Shown: one piece after another, positions 44,021 through 55,479 of the stretch
How the letters are laid out: the number at the start of each line of letters is the position of its first letter
Numbering within the stretch: position 1 is the first letter of the stretch
Assembly (NCBI RefSeq): GCF_902167145.1
Contig: NC_050098.1
Coordinates: 83,802,207 to 83,866,206 of the forward strand
DNA: 64,000 bases
DNA from: Zea mays
Lineage: Eukaryota; Streptophyta; Magnoliopsida; Poales; Poaceae
Reading direction: 5' to 3'
The notes under the pieces: generated by a model
What the model was told of the DNA's origin: nothing
The model's database searches: none
Seen by the model: the letters and a program-made list of their open reading frames with translations, nothing else
Position numbers and translations under genes: made by a program

Positions 44021-46872
44021 CAGATGGGCTACCCCTATTGTGTTAGAAGAGAGCACTATAGACATGATCCTTGGTATGTCATGGTTAAGAAAGGCAAAGG
44101 CAGTATATACACTGTGCTAAGGGTACTGTAGAACTCACCAGCCCTAAAGGAGAAAGATTTCAAGTTCAAATTGTAGTAACCACCTCATCCAGACGTGTGA
44201 TGTATTTTATAGCTGAGGAGTTTGTTAGTGACAACATCCGTGTGGTTATAGATTTTCCGGATGTCTTTCCAGAGGAGTTGCCAGGGATGCCATCAGATAG
44301 GGAAGTTGAGTTTGTCATGGATCTCTTACCTGGGACTGCTCCTATTTCTAAACGGCCATACAGGATGTCCATAGAAGAACTAAAGGAACTTAAGAAGCAG
44401 TTAACAGAGTTGCAAGAGGCTAGGTACGTTTGACCGAGTTCTTCACCTTGGGGAGCAACGGTTCTGTTTGTACAAAAGAAGGATGGATCACAACAGATGT
44501 GTGTGGATTATAGGTCCCTTAATGATGTTACTGTGAAGAACAAGTACACGTTACCCCGCATTGAGGATTTATTTAATCAGATGAGAGATGCTAGGGTATT
44601 CTCGAAGATTGATCTCCGATCGAGATACCATCAAATGAAGATTAGGCCATCGGACATTCCTAAGATGGCTTTCTCGACTCGATATGGATTATATGAGTTC
44701 ACTGTTATGTTGTTTGGATTAACTAATGCACCAGTCTATTTTATGGATCTAAAGAATAAGGTGTTCATGATCTGGACAGATTCGTCGTGGTTTTCATCGA
44801 CGATACTCTTATTTATTCCAAGAGTGATAGTGATCATGAGAAATATCTAAGATTGGTGCTATAGAAGCGATGAGATAATCAACTCTACGCCAAGTATAGT
44901 AAATGAGAGTTCTGGATTGACGAGATGCCATTCCTTGAACATATCATGGAAGGATAACAGTGGATCCTGCTAAAGTCAAGGAGATAGTGGCGTGGAGCAT
45001 ACCCACTATAGTTACTGAGGTCCGGAGTTTCTTGGGACTTGCAGGATATTATTAGAGATTTATTGAAGAATTTTCTAAGATCGCTAAGCCTATGACCTCG
45101 CTCTTGGAGAAGGGAAGAGAGTTCAAGTGGGACGAGAAGTGCCAAGAAAGCTTTGGTCAATTAAAGAAGAGATTGATGTCGCCCCAGTGTTGATTATGCC
45201 AGATCTACAGAAGGGATTTGACATTTATTGTGATGCATGTGGCTAAGGATTGGGATGTGTGCTCATGCAAGAAGGACATGTGATCGCCTATGCGTCTCAT
45301 CAGTTGCGGAAACATGAATTGAACTACCCCACTCATGACTTAGAGCTGGCGGCCGTTGTGCATGCGCTTAAGATTTGGAGACATTACATCATGGGAACTA
45401 AGTGCCAAGTATACACGGATCATAAGAGTTTGAAGTATATATTCACTCAGAAGGATCTCAACCTTAGGCAACGCCGTTGGTTGGAGCTTATTAAGGATCT
45501 GATTACTGAAGGTCGAGGTCCAGAATTCACAAAAGATGAGCAAGGCACAATATGGTTCAAGGATAGGATATGTGTTCCTGATATGGAAAGCCTTCGTGAG
45601 AGTATATTGAAGGAAGCCCATGACTCGGATTATTCTATTCATCCTGGTAGTACCAAGATGTATCAGGATTTGAAGCGGAAGTATTGGTGGTATGGATTGA
45701 AGAGAGATGTGGTTGCACATGTGGCTATGTGCGATGTGTGTCAAAGAGTTAAGGCTTAACACCAGAGGCCAGCTGGACTACTGCACCCACTAAAAATACT
45801 TGAGTGGAAGTGGGAAGAGATTGGTATGGACTTCATTACTGGATTGCCCCGCATCTCGAAAGAATATGATGCTATATGGGTGATTGTGGATAGATTGACT
45901 AAAGTGGCTCACTTCATTCCTGTCAAGACTACTTATAAGTGATCTCAATTGGCTGAGTTGTATATGGCTTGGATTGTGTCTCTACACGGTGTACCGAAGA
46001 AGATCATTTTGGATAGAGGATCACAGTTACCTCTAGAATTTGGAAAAGTTTTCATGAGAATATGGATATGAAGTTGAATTTTAGTTCGCCCTACCATCCT
46101 CAGACTGATGGGCAAACTGAAAGGACTAACCAAGTATTGGAGGACGTGTTGAGAGCTTGTGCCCTTCAGCATGGTAGTAGTTGGGACAAGAGTCTACCTT
46201 ATGCTGAGTTCTCATATAATAATAGTTACCAGGCCAGTCTGAAGGTGTCACCGTTCGAGACTCTATATGGCAGAAAATGCAGGACTCCTCTATATTGGGA
46301 TAAGACTAGAGGAAGATAGTTCTTTGGACCTAAACTTATTCAAGAGGCAGAAGAACAAGTCTGTATAATCAGGGAGAACTTGAGGGTAGCTCAGACCAGG
46401 CAAAAGAGCTATGCTGATAATAGAAGAAGACCACTGGAGTTTGAGGAAGGTGATCATGTGTACCTCAAGGTGTCACCACTTCGTGGAATGAGGAAATTTA
46501 AAGTTAAGGGCAAATTGTCCCCTCGTTTTATTGGACCATTCAGAGTTTTTTAGGCGAGTTGGAGAGATGGCCTATCAACTCGAGCTACCTGATAATCTAT
46601 CTGATGTGCATAATGTATTTCATGTGTCTCAACTTAAGAAGTGTCTCCGTGTCTCTGAGGAACAATTACCAATGGAAGAACTCCGTGTTCAAGGAGATTT
46701 GACTTATACGAAATATCCTACCAAGATTCTTGATACATCGACTCGCGTTACAAGAAATAAGGTGATAAAGATCTGTAAAGTACAGTGGAGCCATCATGGA
46801 GAAGATGAAGCTACTTGCGAAAGAGAAGAACTTCGCATAGATTTTCCCCATCCTTTCCCTAGTCCTTCATAA
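44020..46872 (+). pseudogene. Pol of chromovirus M (protease end to chromodomain)
   Basis: Protease end DMILGMSWL-like near 44065. RT has [36 protein letters not shown] and FIDDTLIYS (catalytic pair present near 44805). RNase H has [19 protein letters not shown] and [11 protein letters not shown]. Integrase has [17 protein letters not shown] and CDVCQRV (HHCC), GMDFITGLP and YHPQTDGQTERTNQVLED. The C-terminus has YQLELPDNLSDVHNVFHVS with a chromodomain-like end at 46872. Stops fall at expected R or Q codons (TGA at 44432 and 45942, TAA at 45244, TAG at 46318), plus frameshifts. Confidence 0.88.
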
Positions 46873-46910
46873 ATCTCGAGGACGAGATTCTTGTTAAGGG
46901 GGGTAGGATT

Positions 46911-49900
46911 TGTAATACCCACTTTGTAAGAAAATCTAAAAGGAGAGATTATATTCCTTTACATGTATGTGTGTTATCCCTATTTATCATTTCATGTGGA
47001 CACCTCACCTATACAAATAAATAATTAACAAAAGACACTCAAATAAATTATGCATCATGCTGAGTTTTTACTTGATTGTGCATTTGTGGATAGTAAAATA
47101 AATGTGTTACTAACCATATATTAAAATATTAAGGGACACATAGAATTTAAACTCTAATTTGGAGAAACATAGCACTAGCTTTAATAAAATAAATATTGAA
47201 AATAAATAAGTTCACCCATGTCATGTTTAAGGGGGACATGTGATAGGGAAACAAATTTACTATGAACTTTGAATTTGAATAGGGATTTAATTTTGGAATC
47301 TAAAAACAAAAAAAAGAAGAAGAAAGAAAACAAAAAAATAAAAACATAAAAGAAAAAGAGAAAACCCGTAGCTGGGCCAACTTCACCCAATTTGGCCCAC
47401 CAGGAGCCCTCCGCGCAGCCTGTATTCGATGGTGTCACTAGTCTACGGGGCCCGCTCACCGGTCGATTCCCCACGCCCGCGACGCAACCGGTTCCTCACC
47501 GACGCGAAGGACCCACTGCCCAGTCTCCCTCACGCATACGCTTGTGCTGGTCTGCCGCTGGTAAGTGACCCCACCTGTCAGCTGCTTCTTTGCCATTGCA
47601 ACGGATCCGCGAAGACCGCGGTGAGGCTGTCGCGCATGTTCCGTCTCGTCGAGCCTATAAGCTCGGGAGTTCCTTTCCCCCTCTTGACCGCAACGCGCCT
47701 GCGAATCCATTCCCCGTCAAACGCTCCCAACGCTAGAACCCAAGCAGCGCAGCGCTCGGTAGAAGTAGGCCACGCACGACCGACGGAGGAATCGCGCCTG
47801 CGCCGCCGATTGGTCTCGGTGTGTGGCTTCGGGGTGTTTGGTTGGTCATCGCGGATGTGCGGGTGGTCATCGGGGGAGTAGAAGGGCACCACAACTCCGA
47901 CAATTGCTCGTCGGAGCTCCTTCAACAACACTGGACCGCCAAGCTCCATGGTCGGACACGACACCGTCTCGGATTACCCTAAGTAAGCGCCCATTACGTT
48001 CGCCCCGTTCTCGTCTATGTTTGGTCCAACCGAATCTACATTTAGGGAAGAATCGCGTAAGGTCAGATTGCACGGCTATGGCGCCGCCGTGCCGGAGCTG
48101 GCGCGCCGCCGCTGCCTGGTGTCGGGTGTAGATGGTCACATCTGGACCGTTGATGCAATATGGACGGTGAGGATTAGATCTTGAAATATCCATTCGGCTT
48201 AATCGATCGCGATCGTAGATCCTAGATGGATGGCTTAGAACGAATCGTGGCGTGCCCCTTCGCGTAATTAAATCACGGCCGCAGATTCCGGATCTGACGG
48301 CCAGGGGTGTGCGCGGGTGAGCAGCTCGCTCCGATCTAATCTGATGCGTCGATGTCTAATCGGACGGCCGCGATCGGCCCATACCTCTTTGGCCTATCAA
48401 TTTAGCAATTAAGCCCCTGCAGAAAATAGAAACCAACCCGCCATCCGCCTCCATGCGCTCTGTGTCTACAGATTTTTACCCCGAGGCCCCTGTGTTCTCT
48501 GAAAATAGTGCGCCCAGTCCATAGCTCTGAGAGTTCAATTATTTAATCTTAGAAATTGATATTTAATACAAAAATAAGTGCTAGAACTTTAATAATCCAT
48601 AGAAAATTCATATGGACTCCAAATTAATCCATTTCAGTCTCCAAAATTTTGTAATATTATTGTCCATCGCATAGAGGCTCTGTTTTGTCATGAAAATAGT
48701 AAGAAAATTAATTTCTCACTTAATCCTATTTTAAACACATTAAACCTTTGGAAATTCATATCTTAAAATCTATAACTCCAAAAAATTATGATTCCTGTTT
48801 CTAGGATTTTATTTTAATGAGTAGATTATTATTATGTATTTTGTTTACATGTTTGGTGTGATGTTAATTTTCTCTATATACTGTGCTTGTTTGTATTGTG
48901 GCGAGTAGAAGACCCGTGACCGAGGATCCTGGTGACCAGCAGATAGAAGTAGCTGAGCAGGAGCTCATTGAAGGCAAGCTGTGCCCTTGACCACTTTTTA
49001 TACCCAATAATGTTCTTTAATGTCACTTATTCATGCATAGGTTTAAGTTTGATGGGACCCAATAGGTCATCCTAGTCTGTTTATCCATGTTACCTTGTTT
49101 ACCCCTGAATCACATGGGTAGTTTTGCTATTGCTTTACATGGTTTTGGGATAACATTTCATTATATCCTTGTTTCAGTTATTCTGTTATTTTATTTATGT
49201 TCATGTCAAGATCATTAATGTTAATTGGAACATGGAGCATAACTTGAGAAACATGTGCCACCACAAGGGTTTAATGGGACGCCCTTGGCCAACTAACTAG
49301 GAAAGCTAGTGGAAGACTACCTTACCCGAAAGGGGCAAGGGCAGTAGGGGATTGCATGCAAGGAGGTTCTCGGGTTGATTTTGCTGCGATGGCGGTCAGA
49401 CGGAGGATTCTTGCAAGTGCTCTTCCCATAAACTGTAGTGGGTTTTCGGAAGCTAGTGGAACTTTGTAAAGGCCTCGTAGTGGATCCCTAGCCATTCACC
49501 TCGGTAGTGTCTAAGGGTCTAGCTAACCCTGGCGACATGGGATACACAACTTGTGGGTATAGGGTACAACCTCTGCAGAGTGTAAAACTGGTATACTAGC
49601 CGAGCTCACGGTCATGAGCAGCTCAGGACTCTCTGATGATTAATCTATGGAACTTAAATTCAATTGGTCATTTGCATATGCATGGGATTATTTATTAATT
49701 TTGTTCTATTATTTTATTTAAGGTTTGGTATTTACTTACATTTAGTAACCGCTAATAAAATTTTGACCAACTACTTAAAAGCAATGCTCAGCTTTAACCC
49801 CTGTTGTTGATTAGCCTTACACGTCACATGAACTCCCACCTTTGTGAGTTCATGTCCACTGGTTCCCCACAACTTGTTGAGCTATGATCATGTGTGAGCT

Positions 49901-50195
49901 CACCCTTGTTGTCTCTCACACCCCCCACAGGAGAAGAACAGGTGGTTCAGGAGGAGCCACAAGGCGAGGAGTTTGATCTGATCTAGGTGGCGTTTCTCAG
50001 TTGACATTGGCGCCAATGACGATCCTTAGTTCGTTTTATAATTATCTTTTATTTTGTAACAAGACTTCCGCTATGTAATAAATACTCTGATGTTATTGTG
50101 ACATTTATCTCTATACACTCTGTTATTATATATGTTGTCTTCTTGGCGCATGTATGAGATGCACCTGGCTTTGTTCCTTAAAGCCGGGTGAGACA
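46911..50195 (+). repeat. 3' LTR of chromovirus M (3285 bp)
   Basis: Same termini as the 5' LTR. The main difference is an extra tandem segment near 47845-47868 (GGTCATCGC...GGTCATCGG). Confidence 0.92.
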
Positions 50196-50200
50196 ATGTC

Positions 50201-50301
50201 GAAGCTTTTCAGGTAACGAAACTCTTGTAATACCTAATAATATGTTGAAAACAAATGGTTAGCCGTGTTTTTAGACCTTCGAAAGATGAAGGCCCCCAAC
50301 A
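50201..50301 (-). repeat. LTR of element B, second part
   Basis: It resumes after the chromovirus duplication and ends GGCCCCCAACA on the plus strand. The final A is also the first base of the agtag target of element A. Confidence 0.8.
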
Positions 50302-50305
50302 GTAG

Positions 50306-50975
50306 TGTTGGCCACTTGTTCTCAAATGCTATGAATCAAGAACAAGGCAACACAATTGTTAAAGATTAAGGATCTTCGTCTTCCGAAGCATTATCTACAC
50401 ATGGGGATAATACTCATCAGACGAAGATTAAGAAAGACATGCCTTCATTATTTGATACGTGAACAAGAATACGAAAGGATAAAGATGAAGACTGGATCTT
50501 ATTATTTCATTTATATTCGTATTCCATAAAACATAAATGAATATTCAATAGTATTAATATTACATTGATACCTTCGGCTTGCTCGAAGGTGTTGATGCGG
50601 GAGAGTGATTACAATCCAGCGTGAATAGTACAGTGCAACTGTTCATCTATTTATAGGCACAGGACATGGGCCAGATAAAATTACATTCATGTCCCTGACA
50701 CTCATCTATTTTTATAATACAAATCATCAAGGACTAAGTAGTCTTTGTCCCTTTTCGATCATCATCATGCTCGCCCTTCATCATTACATCAAAGCCGAAG
50801 CTCCTTGGTTACAGCTTCGTCGTTCATTCTTATTACCTTCGGGCTTCATCTTCACCTTGCTATAAAAAAGAAAACTTCATCCCGAAGCCAAACCCCCCTG
50901 TAACAATCCATGTCATACTGAAAACATATGGTCAGTTACGTTTTTAGGACCTTCAAAGGAAGAAGGCCCCCAACA
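50306..50975 (-). repeat. 3' LTR of element A (670 bp)
   Basis: On the plus strand it runs TGTTGGCCACTTG...GGCCCCCAACA. The LTR promoter box is the reverse complement of TATTTATAGG near 50648. It looks nearly identical to 56858-57528 by eye. Confidence 0.9.
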
Positions 50976-51132
50976 GTAGCCCTTCGCAGTATTGATTTGT
51001 TTCTTTGTAACAAATTTAGACTGTGACGTGAACGAAGGCCTTTAGTCGAAGGTCCGAAAAAACACCTTCCCTTTGCTAGAATATCGAATTACACTGACCT
51101 GTGGGACCCACCAAACTGTGGGGCTCTGAACA

Positions 51133-51140
51133 TATAAATA
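51133..51140 (+). promoter_or_regulatory. TATA box of the antisense gene (element A)
   Basis: TATAAATA ends 129 nt before the ATG at 51269. The same spacing is seen in element C, and a TATATATA box lies about 123 nt before the ATG in element B. Confidence 0.65.
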
Positions 51141-51268
51141 GGAGCCTGCATTGTGAGTATTTTTTGTGCTATTTCAGTTGCTTACATTGTGTTTGTCATT
51201 TTAACCTTTCTTGCTTCGTCGAATTTAATTGGATTTTGAGCTTCGGCATTTTAGGAACCATCGACTAA

Positions 51269-54200
51269 ATGGCTGATGAGAAGAAGATTGTTGATCAGGC
51301 GCTGGCCGGATTTTACGAAGGCATGGAAAAACCAACATGGAGAAGATTGCCAATGAGATGTTAGCTGGGATTTCTAAAAACTCTGCGATAGTGAAAGCTT
51401 CAATGTGGAAAGTGGAAATGAAGATGCCGAAGATCGGCCATGGAGACCAAGTCATGTTGTCTTCGGAAAATCAACTATTAAACAAGGGCAAATCGATGCA
51501 ATGAGGAGGAGATATTTTTGTGATATTTCAATTGTGAGAGCCGGAGGGGAGAATAATGTTTCTCTTCCCGAAGCTGACGAAGTGGTGGTTTTCAGAAGCT
51601 TCATGAAAGCCGGGCTTCGGTTCCTCCTAAACTAATTGTTGGTTAAAGTCTGAAAACCTTTGAAATTTACCTTCATCAACTTACTCCCAGAGCTATCATT
51701 AAAGTGGGGATCTTTATATGGGCCATGAGGAGCCAAGGACTGGAACCGGATGCAAGATGCTTTTGTAACATTCATGAGTTGTCTTATGAGACGAAGGCTA
51801 TTGGAAAAGAGAAGTATCACAACAACTTTGGTTGTTACAGTTTCGTGCCTCGGTTTGAGGCGAGCTACCCAGTTCCCACATTTCGGAAGAGGTGACCGGG
51901 CTCCTGGATGCAGGAATGGTTTTACGTGAAGAATGACCTAAGTCAAAGGGAGGATGTGAGAGGGATTATTCAACGCCCTATATGGTCTCGCTTCGGCATT
52001 AAGAGGCCAGCCGCTGCCCTTAGGAATGATATACAAACATGACAGGCATCTTTCAATACGGTATGTACTTACATAGGCACAAGAGACTTGGTCCAGGAGC
52101 ACACTACTTACAGAGTGTGGTCACTTGCAAATGGGTGGGAAATGTCGAAGGAGGCTGTTGCTGGCTCTAGCCAAGGTGGTTTAGTCTACCTGAAGTATAC
52201 CTTCAGGTACAGGAGCCAATTGATGAACCGAATGATGACTAGCTAAATGCCATAGAAGCGACTAGTGACGAGCTGCTTGGAGCATATTCAAAGGCCAAAG
52301 ATGAAGCCATGACAACTGCCTTCGGGGCTTGTGGCAAAAAGAGATTAAATAGAGTGTTCGAAGTTATCGGGTTTGTGTACTCGGACTACTGTTATCCTTC
52401 ACAGAAACAAGGGAAAAAGAGGAAAGCTGCTACCTCGGCGACTTCTAGTGCGTCGGGGTCAAAAAAGGTTAAAGTTTTGACACGTCGGCCAAGACGCATT
52501 GAAACGCCCGACGTGCCGAAGCTAAATGAGGGAGTCGTTCCTATTGCAGAGCCAAGTCGCTCTGTGTCAGTCGAAGCTAGAACAAGACCGGCTGAAGAGC
52601 CGAAACTGGAGAAGGCGGCAAAGCAGTTAAAAGCACTGAGTCCACCATGCACAACAGAACTGCCGAAGCCCTCAAGCATCCCCGCAATAACTCCAAGGAA
52701 AAGAAGAATGGCCAGCGTGCTAGATGCTGTTATGGAATCTGTGAAGACATCCACTCCTGCTTTTGCTGAAGCACCTAGCATAGAGGGTAAAGTTTCAAAG
52801 AAATCTGACGAGGTCGGCATGGTGCAAACTATTTCTGAAACTGGGCCCTCAGAAGTTCCCACCGAAGTTAGACCTTCAGAAAGCACACCGATGATCCTAG
52901 AAAATAGGGTGCTTCTGAAAAATCCAAATCTTCTGCTCCTAAAGCACCTGCTAAAGAGTTGGAATTCATTGTGCAACATGCTTTGGGGAAGCAGTTATTA
53001 GAGGAGCAGATTGCCGAAGCAAAACAATATGCCAAGGATCTGAATACCACCGAGGATCCTTAGTGCACGGTGGCGATGACGAATATGATTTCCTTTATTG
53101 TTTGCCAGACAATAAAGAGATAAATGTCTGCCGGAAATGGCAGGCAATATAGGCTACCTGAAGCTTGAACTCAGGTTATCTCTGATGTCAAAGGATCAAC
53201 TTGCGGACAGCGTTGCATATAACAGCCTGAAGGTGTGTATATTTTGGTCTTCCGTTCTATAATGGAACATTTCTATGTTTTTTCTTACCCTTATTTCATG
53301 CTCATTGGTCATTTTTCAGGGCTTGATTCTGAGCAAGGCTTTAAAGGCTCAAAAAGATGCGGAGGATGAGAGCTGCAAAATAGCCCTCGGGAACCTTCGT
53401 TCAGAAATCATATCTTTGAGAAATGAAGCACTTGAGAAGGATAAGATATTACTTTCCTTAGTGGAGAAGCTGAAATCTAGCGAGGCTAGTCTTGCTGCGC
53501 AAGACAAAGCACATAAAGCCGAAGTGGAGGAGCTGAAAAAGAAAGTTGTTAAAACTAATGAAAAATTTGAAGTCGAAGCAGTGAAGCATGAAATTTGCGA
53601 GATCGAAAGGCCTAGAGCTCAAAAGAACCGCGATGAGCTTCGTGCTTCAAAAGAGAAATGTTATGAAATATCTTTGGAATGTGCTAAGAAATTGAAAGAC
53701 AACTTTGGTAGAGTTGGGGCATTTTCCTGTGAGCAAAAATTCATTCGTGGCGACCCTGATGGGGTTATCCAGTGGATCAGCGGGGAGGTCGAAGCTTTTA
53801 ATGAGATACTCAGCGATCGAGGGGATTTCTATGCTTTTGCTGGTGCCCGCGGGGCTGTATCAATTTTGGAAAAGGTCGGCTGTGATCATGTGGAGGCTGT
53901 TGTTCAGCCAGAATTTGTTATCTCAGCCGTCGACATTAAGAATTCTTCAGCCGAAACATCTTCGTTAAGCGGTAAATTTTACTCCGAAGTATGGATAAAG
54001 GGCAGACGTGAGATAGCTGACGAAGCTATTAGGAAAAACAAAAAAAGAATCTCACGACGCTCAAGAAGAGGCCAAAAGAGCTGAAGAAGCTGCAGAGTGC
54101 GCGAGACTTATAGGTACCTTAACCGAGGTTTAGCTTTGGGATTCGTTTTTAGCTTCGAAATTAATAAACATTTTTTATGATGTAGCTGAACTTTCACCTC

Positions 54201-54340
54201 CACCAGAGCCATATGACCCCGAAGCTGACACGTTCATGAAGGAAGCATTAGATATAATAAAAATTGCTAACGAAGCTGTTGACGAGGCTATCAACAGACT
54301 ACTGAATGATGCCGCTGAGAAAGTGCTAAAAGAAGACTAA
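51269..54340 (+). pseudogene. Antisense passenger gene of element A, three exons (PF04195-like plus coiled coil)
   Basis: ATG 51269 opens MADEKKIVDQALAGFYEG. A one-base loss in an A-run (near 51330) and a second indel (near 51384) shift the frame. Further conserved blocks are EDRPWRPSHVVFGKSTIKQG, FIWAMRSQGLEPDARCFCNI, QYHNNFGCYSF-like and WMQEWFYVKNDL. A long open part (52309-53001) is Ser/Pro/Lys-rich. Exon 1 ends ...VAYNSLK at 53232; intron 53233-53319 (gtgtgt...tttcag) leads in phase to GLILSKALKAQKDAEDES, a Lys/Glu-rich coiled coil. Intron 54114-54185 (gtacct...atgtag) leads to exon 3, AELSPPPEPYDPEADTFMKE, ending TAA at 54338. An extra A near 54046 breaks exon 2. Function unknown; known relatives are antisense extra ORFs of Tat elements. 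Confidence 0.75.
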
Positions 54341-54679
54341 ATCTTTATATACTTGAGAGTGTAATGCTTGTATATAGCTTTTGTCTTTTGTAAGAACCAA
54401 ATATCAAGTTTTTGTACGTATATTAATGTAATATATTTCTTTGTGATGCATGAAACCTTCGTACGTACCGTTTTTGAGCTGTTGGCGAAAAAACACCTTC
54501 CCTTCTTTTCATGCTTCATGAAGAAAAAGATTCTCCTTATGTCACTGCTGACGAAGATTAACTTCATGTGGGAAAATATATCTGCCGAAGGCATATCTTG
54601 TGCTATAGTATTCTCTTTCATAATCCGGCCAACTTTTTCGAAAGAGCAACTTTCCTTTATTTCTCCACATCTCTTTAGT

Positions 54680-54745
54680 GATGGAAGATGATGTATGATG
54701 CGATGCTATGCGATATGATATGATGATATGATGCGGAATGTTATT
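54680..54745. repeat. ATGATATG-type simple repeat
   Basis: A run of imperfect ATGATGCGATGCTATGCGAT / GATATGATATGATG units between the antisense gene and the minisatellite. Confidence 0.6.
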
Positions 54746-54784
54746 TGTGCCGAAGGTAAAAAACCACATGGATACACACCTAGA

Positions 54785-55135
54785 CTCTGCATCCCCTTGA
54801 GAACGACTTTTGAGTCTCTTCACCCTTTACTTAGTTGGTTTTTTTAGCTCTGCATTCCCTTAGGAACGACTTTGGAGCTAAGCTCTACGTCCCCTTAGGA
54901 ACAACTTTGGAGCTCCTTCACCTCTGATTTAGGTGGCATTTAAGCTCTGTCATCTCCTTAGGAACGACTTTGGAGCTTCTTCACCTTTGATTTAGGTGGT
55001 ATCTTAGCTCTAAATTCCCTTAGGAATGACTTTGGAGCTTTGAAACTTACTCTGCACTCCCTTAGGAATGACTTTTGAGCTTCGGAACTTACTCTACGCT
55101 TCCTTAGGAATGTCTTTTTGAACTTCTTAACTCAT
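54785..55135. repeat. Minisatellite in element A, seven imperfect units
   Basis: The unit core CTCTGCATTCCCTTAGGAAC is followed by GACTTTGGAGCT and a variable spacer (CTTCACC...TTTAGGTGG in some). Units start near 54785, 54848, 54882, 54944, 55007, 55051 and 55093. It occupies the place where pol would be. Confidence 0.8.
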
Positions 55136-55479
55136 TCTTGTCACACTCGGTGATGTAACCACATGTTTATTACATCAAGCTGAAGGTTAAACCTTCCTGT
55201 ATTGTCTTTTTAGAAGGACATATAAAAGCAAAAAGAGTAAAAATATAATGAATCGAAACGTTGTGCCACCTTCAGTAGATATGCCTTGACTTGGGCACAT
55301 TACTGTTAACTGTGCGAGCTTCGGACTGCTCCCGAAAGTCACGTTGTTGCTGAGGCCGAAGATGCCCTTGTGGCTGCTAATCATGACTTGGGGTAGGCGC
55401 CAGTGGTGGTGGTGGTAACTGAGCCCAGGAAGCTTTAGAGTGACTTGCCTAAGCGGCAGAAGCCGTAGGCTGTTGATTG

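Larger units (their letters stand above)
40276..50195 (+). mobile_element. Del/Tekay-type chromovirus M (9.9 kb) with 3.3-kb LTRs
   Basis: LTRs 40276-43541 and 46911-50195 flank only 3.37 kb of internal DNA. The duplication atgtc is perfect (40271-40275, 50196-50200). The canonical initiator Met-tRNA primer site TGGTATCAGAGC is at 43546-43557, and AAGGGGGGTAGG precedes the 3' LTR. LTR size, chromodomain-type pol end and termini TGTAATACCC...GACA fit the Del/Tekay lineage. gag and the pol start are missing and pol has many stops, although the two LTRs look nearly identical by eye. Confidence 0.92.
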
